DNA of 6,303 bases from assembly GCA_938041945.1 (NCBI GenBank), contig CALISC010000043.1, positions 1 through 6,303 of the forward strand, in the 5' to 3' direction. The notes beneath the pieces were generated by a model, which made no database searches, was not told the origin of the DNA, and saw nothing but the letters and a program-made list of their open reading frames with translations. Origin of the DNA: an uncultured Acholeplasmataceae bacterium (GTDB lineage Bacteria; Bacillota_I; Bacilli_A; Acholeplasmatales; Acholeplasmataceae). The position numbers and the translations under genes were made by a program. Of this stretch, positions 5,767-6,303 are shown piece by piece. Numbering within the stretch: the first letter of the stretch is position 1; every line of letters starts with the position of its first letter.

Positions 5767-6303
5767 TGATATCGCTAAGTAAAGCCGTTTCCAAGGCTTT
5801 AACTGACTTAAATATTGTGCTTCTTGGCGCAATAGTATGTAGAAAATCAAATGAACGAAAACCGTAAGAGACTAAAAAGCAAGGAATTTTGGCAATTTCT
5901 GCGAAACGCAGATCAACTTCGCTGTCGCCAATAAAAATACACTCATCTGGACTAAATCCGTATCTGCGGCTAAGGAAGTTTAGGGTGTCTGGCGCTGGTT
6001 TAGCGCGTAGATTTTGACTAAATCCAAGCACATGGGTAAAGATGTTTGGAAAGTAAAAGTCTACAATTTTTTTAACCAAAAACTCAGGTTTATTTGAAAT
6101 TACAAAAAGTCTAGCACCACTTGCTTTCAAAGCATTTAACATCTCAACAATTCCTTTGTAGGGTTTAGTGTATTTGAGTGGGTCTTCGTTATAGGTTTGG
6201 TTGTAGTGTTTAACCATTTGGTCAATGTTTTGCTTGTCGTTTAACACGCACTGAATAAGCTCACGCGAACCATTTCCGGTGCAATAAATTATTTTGTCTT
6301 TAG
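5759..6303 (-). CDS. HAD-family phosphatase, phosphoglycolate phosphatase-like, partial
   Basis: Haloacid-dehalogenase superfamily hydrolase of the Gph/PGP type, which removes phosphate from 2-phosphoglycolate or a similar small metabolite in the cytoplasm. The frame is open to the right edge, and 180 residues are visible. The first visible part, IIYCTGNGSRELIQ, matches the cap-domain vGxGsreLi region of Gph proteins, so the GTG at 6247 is internal and not the start. Roughly 30-50 N-terminal residues, including the nucleophile motif DxDGT, are outside the window. Later motifs are present: motif II FVISNKP, motif III Lys in LRAKPAPDTL, and motif IV FIGDSEVDLRFA. The stop lies 8 nt inside tgt. 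Substrate is not determined by these motifs; pyrophosphatase (PpaX) and other small-molecule HAD enzymes share them, so no symbol is given. Confidence 0.85.
   Translation of the reverse strand, partial: KDKIIYCTGNGSRELIQCVLNDKQNIDQMVKHYNQTYNEDPLKYTKPYKGIVEMLNALKASGARLFVISNKPEFLVKKIVDFYFPNIFTHVLGFSQNLRAKPAPDTLNFLSRRYGFSPDECIFIGDSEVDLRFAEIAKIPCFLVSYGFRSFDFLHTIAPRSTIFKSVKALETALLSDIND

Noticed and set aside
5767..5850. Longer tgt starting at the TTG at 5850
   Set aside because: The extra 28 residues overlap the phosphatase coding region, have no family match and lack a Shine-Dalgarno. The ATG at 5766 gives the expected TGT N-terminus.
1..6303. Mollicute-type genetic code (UGA read as Trp)
   Set aside because: Invariant tryptophans such as those in the IleS WTTTPW motif are TGG, and no gene needs UGA readthrough. 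All five complete stops are TAA, so UGA use cannot be fully judged, but nothing supports reassignment.
1..6303. Mobile element, CRISPR array, toxin-antitoxin or defence system
   Set aside because: Both strands were read; the window is filled by six housekeeping genes with short gaps, and there are no long repeats or transposase-like frames.

Overview
The window reads as ordinary bacterial chromosome: six genes on the minus strand, transcribed right to left, with very short gaps or overlaps between them. GC is about 40% or slightly lower by eye. The gene content (SepF with FtsZ and no FtsA in view), the Bacillus-like N-terminus of IleS and the low GC suggest a Bacillota-type organism, possibly a reduced, host-associated or Mollicutes-related lineage. 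That placement is an inference. All five complete stop codons are TAA and tryptophan is TGG, so a UGA=Trp code is not indicated.

In transcription order: a HAD-family phosphatase resembling phosphoglycolate phosphatase (its N-terminus lies beyond the right edge); tgt, tRNA-guanine transglycosylase, which overlaps it by 8 nt; a 70-nt gap with a good -10 box and a Shine-Dalgarno; ftsZ; ychF, joined to ftsZ by a TAATG stop/start overlap; sepF; and ileS, whose C-terminal part lies beyond the left edge. No intrinsic terminator is visible, so the six genes may form one transcription unit, with a probable extra promoter before ftsZ. There is no stretch of 300 bases without a gene, and no RNA gene, mobile element, CRISPR array or prophage signal.

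Functionally, this is cell division (FtsZ and its membrane-anchor/bundling partner SepF) interleaved with translation functions (IleS, YchF, Tgt) and one metabolite-repair type phosphatase. The sepF-ileS adjacency looks like a remnant of the Gram-positive dcw-cluster tail, compacted and with ychF placed between ftsZ and sepF.

No new multi-gene system is evident. The most interesting observation is in Tgt: all four ligands of the family's structural zinc site (three Cys and one His) are replaced while the active-site residues are intact, which suggests a zinc-free TGT. Smaller points are an altered FtsZ C-terminal peptide paired with a very short SepF N-terminus, a Gly-to-Asn change beside the HIGH motif of IleS, and the absence of a T-box leader before ileS.
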